A DNA stretch of 22,375 nucleotides, from assembly GCA_021827875.1 (NCBI GenBank), contig JAKAUA010000040.1, positions 1 through 22,375 on the forward strand. Reading direction: 5' to 3'. The translations under genes and the position numbers were made by a program. Shown piece by piece: positions 1 through 6,573 of the stretch. This stretch comes from a bacterium (GTDB lineage Bacteria > Babelota > Babeliae > Babelales > Vermiphilaceae). The notes under the pieces were generated by a model that was given only the letters and a program-made list of their open reading frames with translations, searched no databases and was not told where the DNA came from. How positions within the stretch are numbered: position 1 is the stretch's first letter; each line of letters begins with the position of its first letter.

Positions 1-1
1 T

Positions 2-445
2 CTTTCAGATATTTTTACTTTACATGTTAAAGCCGAACCTAATGCAAATTTATTGGCGCAACGTCTTGGGGTATCTATAAAAACCTTTGATGTAATTTAT
101 AAGCTTCTTGAAGATCTTGAGCAAGTTGCTGAAAGCAGAAAAGAAGTAAAAATGACACGTAAGTGTATTGGCGAAGCTGTCGTTCGCAAGGTCTTTGATA
201 TAAAGAATGTTGGTGTTATCGCCGGCTGTTATGTAAAAGATGGCATTATTACCAAGGACAGTCTGCTTGTTATGTACCGCGGTAAGCAAAAGGTTGGAGA
301 GGGCAAAATCACCAGTCTACAGCGAGAAAAAAGAACCGTTAAAGAGATTCATTCCGGATTTGAGTGCGGTATTGTTGTTGAAAACTTCACTGAATGGCAG
401 GTAGACGACCGTATCGAAGCGTTCACCTTGGTTCCTGCAAAATAA
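2..445 (+). CDS. infB: Translation initiation factor IF-2, C-terminal part (5' end outside window)
   Basis: IF-2 is the GTPase that places initiator fMet-tRNA on the 30S subunit and drives subunit joining. The open frame runs from base 2 without a stop, so the gene enters from the left edge; a TTG at base 53 is only an internal codon. The visible 147 residues match the end of IF-2: a helical stretch (AQRLGVSIKTFDVIYKLLED) that ends the third domain, then the C-terminal beta-barrel that binds fMet-tRNA, with RKVFDIKNVGVIAGCYVKDG, the GKITSLQREK segment, and GFECGIVVENF. The stop is followed at once by a terminator. The G domain lies outside the window. I am confident of the family. Confidence 0.93.
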   Translation, partial: LSDIFTLHVKAEPNANLLAQRLGVSIKTFDVIYKLLEDLEQVAESRKEVKMTRKCIGEAVVRKVFDIKNVGVIAGCYVKDGIITKDSLLVMYRGKQKVGEGKITSLQREKRTVKEIHSGFECGIVVENFTEWQVDDRIEAFTLVPAK

Positions 446-482
446 ATAATATCAAAGATTTACTTGTTTAGTAGATAAATAT

Positions 483-510
483 GGCAACTCTTAATAAGGT
501 TGCCCTTTTT
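483..510 (+). terminator. Rho-independent terminator after infB
   Basis: GGCAAC at 483-488 pairs with GTTGCC at 499-504 across a 10-nt loop, and CTTTTT follows. It lies 38 bases after the infB stop on the same strand. The stem is short (6 bp), but its position and T-run fit. Confidence 0.75.
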
Positions 511-547
511 ATTGTAATAAAAACTCTTTTGTCCAAAAATGTATAGG

Positions 548-653
548 AAGCGTCTTTAAATAAGATACAAATAAACTAAGGTGTTTCCAGAAACATTATG
601 AGAATAACTTCAATAAACAAATGTGCTGTGCTTATCGATGCTTACTATATAAT
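548..653 (+). repeat. Diverged ~100-bp direct repeat, copy 1
   Basis: This stretch recurs at 920-1022 in the same orientation. Shared blocks include TTAAATAA, ATACAAATAA, TTCCAGAAACAT, CAATAAA and ATGTGCTGTGCTTA, with substitutions and a 3-base gap between copies; by eye about 85% of positions agree. The copy ends in a TATAAT-like hexamer at 648-653. The two copies flank the REP pair and GIY-YIG remnant. Confidence 0.8.
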
Positions 654-665
654 CAAAAGATATAT

Positions 666-723
666 TTCCCCGCTCGCCCTGAGTGGCGGCATCCAGTCCT
701 GTATCGAAGGGTTAGAGGGAATC
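666..723 (+). repeat. REP-like palindromic unit, left copy
   Basis: The unit contains CGCTCGCCCTGAGTG near its left end and GTATCGAAGGGTTAG near its right end. The reverse complement of 809-872 carries both blocks in the same order, so the two units are inverted copies about 85 bases apart. The words CGCTCGCCCTGAG and TCGAAGGG resemble a palindromic intergenic repeat common in many bacteria; that likeness is from memory. Outer edges TTCCCC and GGGAA also match, giving terminal inverted repeats about 205 bases apart. Confidence 0.85.
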
Positions 724-744
724 TAAAAAAATGTGAATAAGTTT

Positions 745-822
745 ATGCAAGGTTTTTATGTGTATATTTTAAAATGTAGTGATGGATCATTTTATGTCCG
801 TCATACCCGATTATCCACCTAA
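745..822 (+). pseudogene. Remnant of a GIY-YIG endonuclease, N-terminal fragment
   Basis: An ATG at 745 opens a 25-codon frame whose product begins MQGFYVYILKCSDGSFYV. This closely resembles the start of small stand-alone GIY-YIG nucleases, where YVYILKCSDGS leads to YVGHT. The second half of the hallmark reads YVRHT, a Gly-to-Arg change explained by one base (GGT to CGT). After HT the frame runs into the right REP unit and stops at 820-822. The rest of the domain, including the catalytic Arg and Glu, is absent, so this is a broken gene. It lies exactly between two inverted REP units, as if the middle of a REP-nuclease-REP element had been deleted. Confidence 0.7.
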
Positions 823-872
823 CCCTTCGATACAACGGCCAGGGCTCGTCACTCAGGGCGAGCGGTGGGAAT
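809..872 (-). repeat. REP-like palindromic unit, right inverted copy
   Basis: Contains CTAACCCTTCGATAC (819-833) and CACTCAGGGCGAGCG (850-864), the reverse complements of the blocks in the left unit at 666-723. It overlaps the end of the GIY-YIG remnant. The pair could fold into one long stem-loop with the remnant in the loop. Confidence 0.85.
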
Positions 873-919
873 ACATTGACTCACTTAGCACGGCACACTT
901 TAAGATTTTTACTATAAGC

Positions 920-1022
920 AAGCGTTTTTAAATAATATACAAATAAGTTAAGGTTCCAGAAACATCATGCGAATCACTCTCAATAAATAAATGTGCTGTG
1001 CTTAGCGATGTTTGCTATAATG
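920..1022 (+). repeat. Diverged ~100-bp direct repeat, copy 2
   Basis: Second copy of 548-653. Its right end carries an extended -10 promoter element (TGCTATAAT, 1013-1021), a better match than the corresponding end of copy 1. The ATG near the middle of copy 1 is conserved, but the frame here closes after seven codons, so the repeat is not a conserved short gene. Confidence 0.8.
1013..1021 (+). promoter_or_regulatory. Extended -10 promoter element
   Basis: TGCTATAAT fits the extended -10 consensus TGnTATAAT exactly. No good -35 hexamer is seen 16-18 bases upstream, which extended -10 promoters tolerate. No protein gene follows on this strand for about 1.5 kb; the next downstream signal is the terminator-like hairpin at 1143-1168. 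Confidence 0.5.
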
Positions 1023-1027
1023 ATGTT

Positions 1028-1168
1028 TAGAAAAACCATAAAACTTATTGTTTTGTGATAGAAAAATAGCTCTCTTTATTCTGAGATATTTTCTAAAGTG
1101 GGGCACGCATAAAATAAAGCGTTGATACAGGCTTTTATCAAGGTAACATAAAAATATGTTGCTTTTTT
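1028..1168 (+). ncRNA. Candidate small RNA of unknown family
   Basis: Bounded by an extended -10 element at 1013-1021 and an 8-bp hairpin with a T-run at 1143-1168, this would give a transcript of about 140 nt. Inside it, AGAAAAATAGCTC (1061-1073) can pair with GAGATATTTTCT (1084-1095), with one bulge and one mismatch. I do not recognise a known family (not tmRNA, RNase P RNA or SRP RNA). The start is taken about 7 bases after the -10 element. This is a proposal from flanking signals only. Confidence 0.3.
1143..1168 (+). terminator. Terminator-like hairpin with T-run
   Basis: GTAACATA (1143-1150) pairs with TATGTTGC (1155-1162) over a 4-nt A loop, with one G-U pair, and six Ts follow at 1163-1168. 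No protein gene precedes it closely on this strand. Confidence 0.5.
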
Positions 1169-1169
1169 G

Positions 1170-1362
1170 TTGTTTTTAACAAAATAAGCAGTCTTTTTTG
1201 AAATTATAGCGTTAAAGCTGATTTTTTTTGTTGTTGCTTTTTTTCAAACAAAAGTTTTATTGTTTTTTATTTTTGTTATAGCAAACTTGGAAAGCTATAA
1301 CGTGATAACTGGTCCTCTGGTTAATATATGGAAACATTATCGGTTAGAAGCACTGCTTATTT
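1170..1362. other. T-rich intergenic stretch without recognised content
   Basis: Rich in T homopolymers up to about 1280. It contains a perfect 8-bp hairpin, GTTATAGC (1275-1282) with GCTATAAC (1294-1301), but no T-run follows it on either strand. I see no gene, tRNA or recognisable site here. Confidence 0.6.
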
Positions 1363-1459
1363 GAAAAAGTAATGGGTATACACGCTTAAAGATATCTCTA
1401 CTGCAATTCCTTCTTAGCTCAGAAAAGATTTTTTAAGTTGTTTTATCCGTTACTTTTTC
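1363..1459. repeat. Spaced inverted repeat just downstream of nfo
   Basis: GAAAAAGTAATGGGTA (1363-1378) is the near-perfect inverse of TATCCGTTACTTTTTC (1444-1459), with about 65 bases between the arms. It starts 5 bases after the nfo stop codon on the minus strand, so it could fold in the nfo 3' UTR. Neither arm is followed by a T-run in that direction, so it does not look like a standard terminator. Confidence 0.55.
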
Positions 1460-1464
1460 TTTTT

Positions 1465-2355
1465 TTAAATATGCAACAACTCTTTTGTCTTTTCTGACAA
1501 TAATTCTCTCAATGTCTGTAAGTTTTTTCTGTCCTCTACCAGCGCATTTTCACCCTTTGGGGTTTCTATTATTTTTGGTACGCCAAAGAAACGTTCATCA
1601 TTCATGAGCAGTTTAAAAGCATTAAGTCCTATTTTCCCCTCACCAATATTAGCATGTCTGTCGACATGAGAATTGAGCTCTTTTAGTGAATCATTAATGT
1701 GAAACGCCTTAAGTTGTGCCAACCCTATAACACGATCAAATTCCATCCAGGTTTTCTCGTAAGTCTCTTTTGTTGTGATATCGTAGCCGGCGGCAAAAAT
1801 ATGACAGGTGTCAAAACAAACAGCTACGCGCCCTTTAGTAGTGACTGATGCAAGTATGGTTGCCAGCTCTTCAAAGCGGGAGCAAGTGCCTGTGCCCTGG
1901 CCTGCCATAGTCTCAAGCAACACAACAACAGAACTATCGGTATTATCCAGCGCCCTATTGAGGCCTGCAACAATATTGTTTAATGCTTGTTGCTTTGATT
2001 GATCCCCTGCAGATCCCGGATGTAATACTAAGTAAGGGATGCCAAGTTGTGTGCAACGTTTTATCTCATCTATTAATGCTTGTACCGATTTTGCATGAAT
2101 ATCATTGCCGGAGGCCAAATTAATAAGATATGACGCATGCGCAATAACTTGTTGCACGGTTGATCTTTGTTGCGTTGTTTTAAAGAGCTCTATTTCTACC
2201 CCTGTTAAATCTCGTGCATTCCATTGACGGTTGCTTTTGGTGAACATACCTATGGCAGTACACCCTATAGATTCCCCTTTTATAATTGCTTGCTCGAGAC
2301 CGCCGCTAGTAGACATATGAGCGCCCAATAAAAGGCTGTGGTTTTCTTGTTTCAT
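1465..2355 (-). CDS. nfo: Endonuclease IV (AP endonuclease)
   Basis: Cuts the DNA backbone 5' of abasic sites in base-excision repair, using a three-zinc TIM-barrel active site. All metal ligands known for the E. coli enzyme appear at the expected spacing: His73 (AHAS), His112 (LHPGS), Glu148 (LLETM), Asp182 and His185 (CFDTCH), His219 (FHINDS), Asp232 and His234 (HVDRHANIGEG) and Glu264 (IIETP). At 296 residues the length is slightly above the usual ~285. There is no signal peptide. The ATG start is preceded by a purine-rich stretch (AAAAAAGAAAAAAC) rather than a strong Shine-Dalgarno. It is divergent from the outer-membrane gene at 2545, with 189 bases between starts. Confidence 0.96.
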   Translation of the reverse strand: MKQENHSLLLGAHMSTSGGLEQAIIKGESIGCTAIGMFTKSNRQWNARDLTGVEIELFKTTQQRSTVQQVIAHASYLINLASGNDIHAKSVQALIDEIKRCTQLGIPYLVLHPGSAGDQSKQQALNNIVAGLNRALDNTDSSVVVLLETMAGQGTGTCSRFEELATILASVTTKGRVAVCFDTCHIFAAGYDITTKETYEKTWMEFDRVIGLAQLKAFHINDSLKELNSHVDRHANIGEGKIGLNAFKLLMNDERFFGVPKIIETPKGENALVEDRKNLQTLRELLSEKTKELLHI

Positions 2356-2427
2356 GTTTTTTCTTTTTTATTTGATGATTAATCTGTTTTTTGTTGATTA
2401 AATCTATGATTTTTCATTGTGTGTCGT

Positions 2428-2455
2428 TTGACAAATTGCTACGATTCTTTATCTT
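2428..2455 (+). promoter_or_regulatory. Sigma70-like promoter for the outer-membrane gene
   Basis: A perfect -35 TTGACA (2428-2433) is followed after 16 bases by TATCTT (2450-2455), a 4/6 match to the -10 box. Transcription would start near 2462 and leave a leader of about 83 nt before the ATG at 2545. This is also why the longer frame opening upstream at 2419 is unlikely to be the coding start. Confidence 0.5.
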
Positions 2456-2473
2456 TAATAGATAAAAAACACC

Positions 2474-2495
2474 GGTTTTACATTTCTATAAAACC
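2474..2495 (+). other. Leader hairpin upstream of the outer-membrane gene
   Basis: GGTTTTA (2474-2480) pairs with TAAAACC (2489-2495) over an 8-nt loop, about 12 nt from the predicted transcript start. It may protect the 5' end of an abundant mRNA; no regulatory role can be shown from sequence. Confidence 0.35.
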
Positions 2496-2544
2496 AAACA
2501 ATCACAACTCAATAAGACTATACTATTTTCGGAGCAGACACATC

Positions 2545-4578
2545 ATGAAAAAACTATTGTTAGCGCTTAGTATCCTTGCCTCTTTGGGTACCCAAGCAGC
2601 CCCTCAGCCGGTATGTACCAAAGAAGCGTTAGACATAGATTACTTCTTTTCGGGCATTTTAAAAGAAGATGGTTTTTTTGGCAAAAATATAAACATGCTT
2701 AACAGTTGCAATGAGTTTGACACCGTATGGTTCATGCGCCACACCCTTGATTACATTCTCAACGTAGCACAAGGGCGCCAAAAATGTGGTCATCCAGTAG
2801 CAGAATTTATGTTCTCCGTGCGTAATAAAGGGGTATGGGGAAATCCGGGTACCTTGGCACAAATGAACAAGGCTAAGGTAAAAATAGGCGACCTTGAGAC
2901 AGGTGAACATAGTCACTTTTTCCCACGGCATATTTTCTGGATGCGCGAGGGCTGGTTGCGTTTTTCAATTCCTGACGTTCTTAATTTGTCCTTACATCAC
3001 CCGCATACCTTTACCTTAGGTGCTTTTCCCTTTGAATTAGGACGAGGAATTTCTCTTGGCTCTGCATATGCAGTTGGCCAAGATTTCTTAGGTTTTTATA
3101 CCGATGGACTTGTTGATCAATATGCGATGGGTTTCAAGGCTTCCGGTGAATTTATGCCTAATCGTTTTTATTATGATATTTATGGTGCAATTTTAGAGAA
3201 TATGAGCGCCGCAATTTCTGACATTAGTGCAGAAATTCACAAAAAAGAGCTTGGTCGTCGTGAGTATCCGCAACGCGGCTTTGGTAAAATTCATTATGCC
3301 ATTGCAACACGTTTCCGTTGGTTGCCGCTCGATGAATCATCACGCAAAAAAGTTATTATCGAGCCTTATCTTTTGTATGTCAGTGATCCTGAACAAAAAG
3401 TAGAATTTACCGCTGATGCAAGCAGCAAGCTCTGCACATTTGGTATAGCTGCTGACTATGTGAGTGACCGCATTGAATGCGGATTTGAATGTGCATTTAA
3501 TGCCGGTAGACAAGAAGTGCGCGGTTGGGATCGTAACGTAGCTGAATTACAAAGCAGAAACGGGCAAATTTTGACAGTCAATAGTCACGTGCTCTTAGGT
3601 GCAAATCCTGACGCAAGCAATGCGCTATCCGATTTGTCTCTTTATAAAATGCCGGTTGCTCCACAAATCGTAAATAATGGCGTTATCTCACCTCTTGGTA
3701 AGGTGGCTCAAGAAGCGATAGACAGTTTTCCGGGATCACGGGCTAGCAACGGTCAACCGATTGGTAATCCTATAAATGGATTGGCGGCTCAATTGCCGTA
3801 CGTTCCGGCAGCAGCACCGGGCGTAGATCCTGATCAACTTTATAACGCAAAACATCGCTTCAGAGATGCCTATAAAAACAGATATAATGGCTGGATGTTC
3901 GTAGCAGATTTTGCATGGTGGAATGAGTCAAAAGATATTCGCTTAGGGTTTGAAACAGGCGTTGCTTCTGGTGACGAGAATCCTAATTTTACTACACATG
4001 ATGGCGACTATGCCGGATTCTTGAGCATACAAGAAACATATGCAGGAAGAAAAGTGCGCAGCCAATTTGTGCTTGGTGGTGCTGGAAAGATTAAGCGTCC
4101 TTTAAGTGCTCCGGATGAAATCTCTCTTAAAAATGTTCCGGCAGAATTTGCGGTTTCAGTAAATGGCTTTACTAACCTAGTGTATACTGGTGGCGGCGTT
4201 TTGTGGACCCCGCTTGCAACCTGCAAAAAGTTCTCATTTAACCCTAACTTGCTTTTCTTCTGGGAAGAACATGCAACAAGAGGGTTTGATCATAAAACAA
4301 TGAAACCAACCAATCATAAAGCAAGTCCGTTTCTTGGGATAGAAGCAAACTTGTTTACTCACTATATGTTGCTCGATAATTTGAGACTCTTCTTTATAGG
4401 CTCCGTGTTTGTTCCCGGGTCACACTATTCCGACATCAAAGGAATACCATTCTCAAAAGCTCAGAAAAAAGAGTTAGAAAAAGCTGTCAAAGCGGGTATC
4501 AAAGGACCATTTGATATTCCCGGTCAAGGCGACAATACCGCCTATACGTTAAACTTAGGCCTTGAATATAAATTCTAG
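2545..4578 (+). CDS. Predicted outer-membrane beta-barrel protein, family not recognised
   Basis: A 677-residue product starting MKKLLLALSILASLGTQA, a clear Sec signal peptide cleaved near residue 18. A longer frame opens at 2419, but its extra 42 residues lack any signal character and would hide this signal, and GGAG sits 10 bases before the 2545 ATG. The mature part is rich in aromatic residues and in alternating short strands and turns, including GFETGVASGDENPNF, and ends LNLGLEYKF. A final Phe on such a strand is the usual C-terminal signal for barrel insertion by the BAM complex. A Pro/Ala/Gly-rich segment around residues 395-430 looks like a long loop or linker. Substrate and role are unknown. 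It forms its own transcription unit between a TTGACA promoter and a strong terminator. Confidence 0.8.
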   Translation: MKKLLLALSILASLGTQAAPQPVCTKEALDIDYFFSGILKEDGFFGKNINMLNSCNEFDTVWFMRHTLDYILNVAQGRQKCGHPVAEFMFSVRNKGVWGNPGTLAQMNKAKVKIGDLETGEHSHFFPRHIFWMREGWLRFSIPDVLNLSLHHPHTFTLGAFPFELGRGISLGSAYAVGQDFLGFYTDGLVDQYAMGFKASGEFMPNRFYYDIYGAILENMSAAISDISAEIHKKELGRREYPQRGFGKIHYAIATRFRWLPLDESSRKKVIIEPYLLYVSDPEQKVEFTADASSKLCTFGIAADYVSDRIECGFECAFNAGRQEVRGWDRNVAELQSRNGQILTVNSHVLLGANPDASNALSDLSLYKMPVAPQIVNNGVISPLGKVAQEAIDSFPGSRASNGQPIGNPINGLAAQLPYVPAAAPGVDPDQLYNAKHRFRDAYKNRYNGWMFVADFAWWNESKDIRLGFETGVASGDENPNFTTHDGDYAGFLSIQETYAGRKVRSQFVLGGAGKIKRPLSAPDEISLKNVPAEFAVSVNGFTNLVYTGGGVLWTPLATCKKFSFNPNLLFFWEEHATRGFDHKTMKPTNHKASPFLGIEANLFTHYMLLDNLRLFFIGSVFVPGSHYSDIKGIPFSKAQKKELEKAVKAGIKGPFDIPGQGDNTAYTLNLGLEYKF

Positions 4579-4586
4579 TATATACG

Positions 4587-4628
4587 ACACGCTTTCTATT
4601 AGCAGAAGATAGAAAGCGTGTTATAGTT
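4587..4628 (+). terminator. Strong Rho-independent terminator after the outer-membrane gene
   Basis: ACACGCTTTCTAT (4587-4599) pairs perfectly with ATAGAAAGCGTGT (4609-4621), a 13-bp stem with a 9-nt loop, followed by TATAGTTTT. It begins 8 bases after the stop codon and should separate this gene from aspS. Confidence 0.88.
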
Positions 4629-4671
4629 TTAGATATTTTTAAAGATTATCTACGATAGAGGAAAATGAGAT

Positions 4672-6441
4672 ATGCAAGGGTTTAAAAGAACCACTGGATG
4701 CGGTCAAGTAAGTGAATTGTTATTAGGACAAAAAATTACTCTCGCCGGCTGGGTGCAGCGACGTCGTGACCATGGTGGGCTTATTTTTATCGATTTACGA
4801 GATCGCACCGGACTTATGCAGCTTGTTTTCAATCCCGATTTCTCAAAGCAGGCGCATGCAGATGCTCATTCTCTTCGTTCTGAATATGTAATAGCTATCG
4901 AAGGTCTTGTAGTAGAACGCTCCGGCGCAACAATTAATAAAGATTTAGCTACTGGTAGATGGGAACTGCAGGTGCATGATCTCTCTATTCTCAACAAAGC
5001 AAAAGGTCTTCCGTTTATGTTAGAGGAAGCGGACAATGTTGAAGAAGAGCTGCGTTTAAAATATCGCTATCTTGATTTGCGACGACCTGTAATGCACAAA
5101 AATTTTGCATTGCGACACAAGGTTACCTTTGCTATACGCGAAGTGCTGAATAGCGAAGAATTCTATGAAATTGAAACGCCGATATTAACTAAAAATACAC
5201 CTGAAGGATCACGCGAATTCTTGGTGCCGTCACGTATACATAATGGTAATTTTTATGCATTGCCACAATCTCCACAATTGTATAAACAATTGTTGATGGC
5301 AAGTGGTATGGATAAATATTTCCAAATAGCACGCTGCTTTAGAGATGAAGATTTACGTGCAGACCGTCAGCCTGAGTTTACCCAGCTTGATATGGAAATG
5401 TCTTTCATTCAAGAGCAAGACATTCAGGGCGTGATAGAGCGCTTGTTGGCTGGTATTTGGAAAAAAGCATTGAATGTTGATATTTCTTTGCCATTCAAGC
5501 GAATAACGTATGATGTTGCTTTTTCTAATTATGGATCAGACAAACCGGATTTCCGATTTGGTCTGCCAATCACCGATATTACTTCTTTGTTTAAAAACAC
5601 TGAGCTAAAATTTTTGAAAGCGGTGCTTGATAAAAATGGCAAAATTGGCGCACTCCATGTTAACAATAAAGAATTTACGCGCTCAGAGCTTGATGGCTTG
5701 GTAAACAGAGCGCAACAGCTGGGTGCCAAGGGTCTGCTTTGGATGCGTATTAAAGATAATACCGTTGAATCACCGGTTGCTAACTTTTTGCCGGCTGATT
5801 TTGCACAACAGTTACAAGCACAATTCCCTGATGCAAAAAATGGCAGTACCTTCTTTTTAATAGCTGGCAGCTATAAAGAAGCATGGACACTGCTTGGTAG
5901 ATTGCGTCTTGAGCTTGCCAACTTGCTTAACATTATTCCTCATAATGAATTTAATTTTAGTTGGATTACCGATTTCCCCCTCTTTGAATATGATGAAGAA
6001 AAGAAGCGCTGGGAAGCAGCACATCATCCCTTTACTTCTCCGCAGTCTGGTTGGGAACAACTTGAACCCGCACAAATGAAAGCGCGTGCCTATGACGTTG
6101 TGCTTAATGGTGTTGAGCTTGGCGGTGGTTCTATTCGTATTCATGATGCAGCAGTACAAGATAAAGTTTTTGAATTACTTGGCTTAACCAAAGAACAGGT
6201 ACAAGTAAAATTTGGTTTCTTGCTAGAAGCACAAGAGCTTGGATTCCCTCCACATGGCGGTATCGCACTTGGTATAGATCGTATGATTATGCTCATGTGT
6301 GGCGCAGCATCTATTCGCGAAGTAATTGCATTCCCAAAAACAGCGCGTGGCATTGACCCAATGATGGAAGCGCCGACGCCGGTTGATGTGGAACAGCTCA
6401 AGGAATACGGTTTGCGCTTAGCGCCTGTTAAAAAAGATTAA
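4672..6441 (+). CDS. aspS: Aspartyl-tRNA synthetase, bacterial type
   Basis: Class II synthetase that loads Asp onto tRNA(Asp). Domains in order: an OB-fold anticodon-binding domain (residues 1-110, GWVQRRRDHGGLIFIDLRDR), the first part of the catalytic core with motif 2 (FRDEDLRADRQPEFTQLDME from residue 223), the bacterial GAD insertion (about 290-415), and the rest of the core with motif 3 (GIALGIDRMIML from about residue 530). The length of 589 is usual. GAGG lies about 10 bases before the ATG. The OB-fold reads RRRDHGG with His34; this position is His in non-discriminating enzymes such as that of Pseudomonas aeruginosa, and Leu in the E. coli enzyme (RRRDLGS). It may therefore also charge tRNA(Asn); that part is inference. 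Confidence 0.97.
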   Translation: MQGFKRTTGCGQVSELLLGQKITLAGWVQRRRDHGGLIFIDLRDRTGLMQLVFNPDFSKQAHADAHSLRSEYVIAIEGLVVERSGATINKDLATGRWELQVHDLSILNKAKGLPFMLEEADNVEEELRLKYRYLDLRRPVMHKNFALRHKVTFAIREVLNSEEFYEIETPILTKNTPEGSREFLVPSRIHNGNFYALPQSPQLYKQLLMASGMDKYFQIARCFRDEDLRADRQPEFTQLDMEMSFIQEQDIQGVIERLLAGIWKKALNVDISLPFKRITYDVAFSNYGSDKPDFRFGLPITDITSLFKNTELKFLKAVLDKNGKIGALHVNNKEFTRSELDGLVNRAQQLGAKGLLWMRIKDNTVESPVANFLPADFAQQLQAQFPDAKNGSTFFLIAGSYKEAWTLLGRLRLELANLLNIIPHNEFNFSWITDFPLFEYDEEKKRWEAAHHPFTSPQSGWEQLEPAQMKARAYDVVLNGVELGGGSIRIHDAAVQDKVFELLGLTKEQVQVKFGFLLEAQELGFPPHGGIALGIDRMIMLMCGAASIREVIAFPKTARGIDPMMEAPTPVDVEQLKEYGLRLAPVKKD

Positions 6442-6447
6442 AATTTT

Positions 6448-6571
6448 AAAAAGCTCTCTTTTTTGTTTTTTTAATTGTTCTCCACTATAGTAACACAGAT
6501 AGCTACAGCAGCTTGTTTTCTGTTAACTTTGTGTAGTGAAGAGTTTTGAAAATAAAAAGGAGAGCTTTTTT
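6448..6571 (+). promoter_or_regulatory. Leader of the enolase-like gene with sequestrable Shine-Dalgarno
   Basis: The ribosome-binding site AAGGAGAG (6557-6564) lies in AAAAAGGAGAGCTTTTTT (6554-6571). Just after the aspS stop, AAAAAGCTCTCTTTTTT (6448-6464) is its complement over 16 pairs with one bulged G. A transcript reading through from aspS could bury the site; one starting between the arms could not. Each arm can also form a weak local A/T hairpin, and the upstream one could be a poor aspS terminator. Confidence 0.35.
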
Positions 6572-6573
6572 AT

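Noticed and set aside
598..726. 42-codon open frame starting inside direct repeat copy 1 and running through the left REP unit
   Set aside because: The equivalent ATG frame in copy 2 stops after seven codons, and the second half is REP sequence. No conserved protein signal.
666..872. CRISPR array
   Set aside because: Only two units, in inverted orientation, with a coding remnant between them; no regular direct repeats or cas genes.
1275..1301. 8-bp perfect hairpin GTTATAGC/GCTATAAC as terminator
   Set aside because: The T-run lies before it on the plus strand and no T-run follows it on either strand.
2419..2544. Longer N-terminus for the outer-membrane protein, starting at 2419
   Set aside because: It would begin at or before the predicted promoter and would bury a clear signal peptide that starts at 2545.
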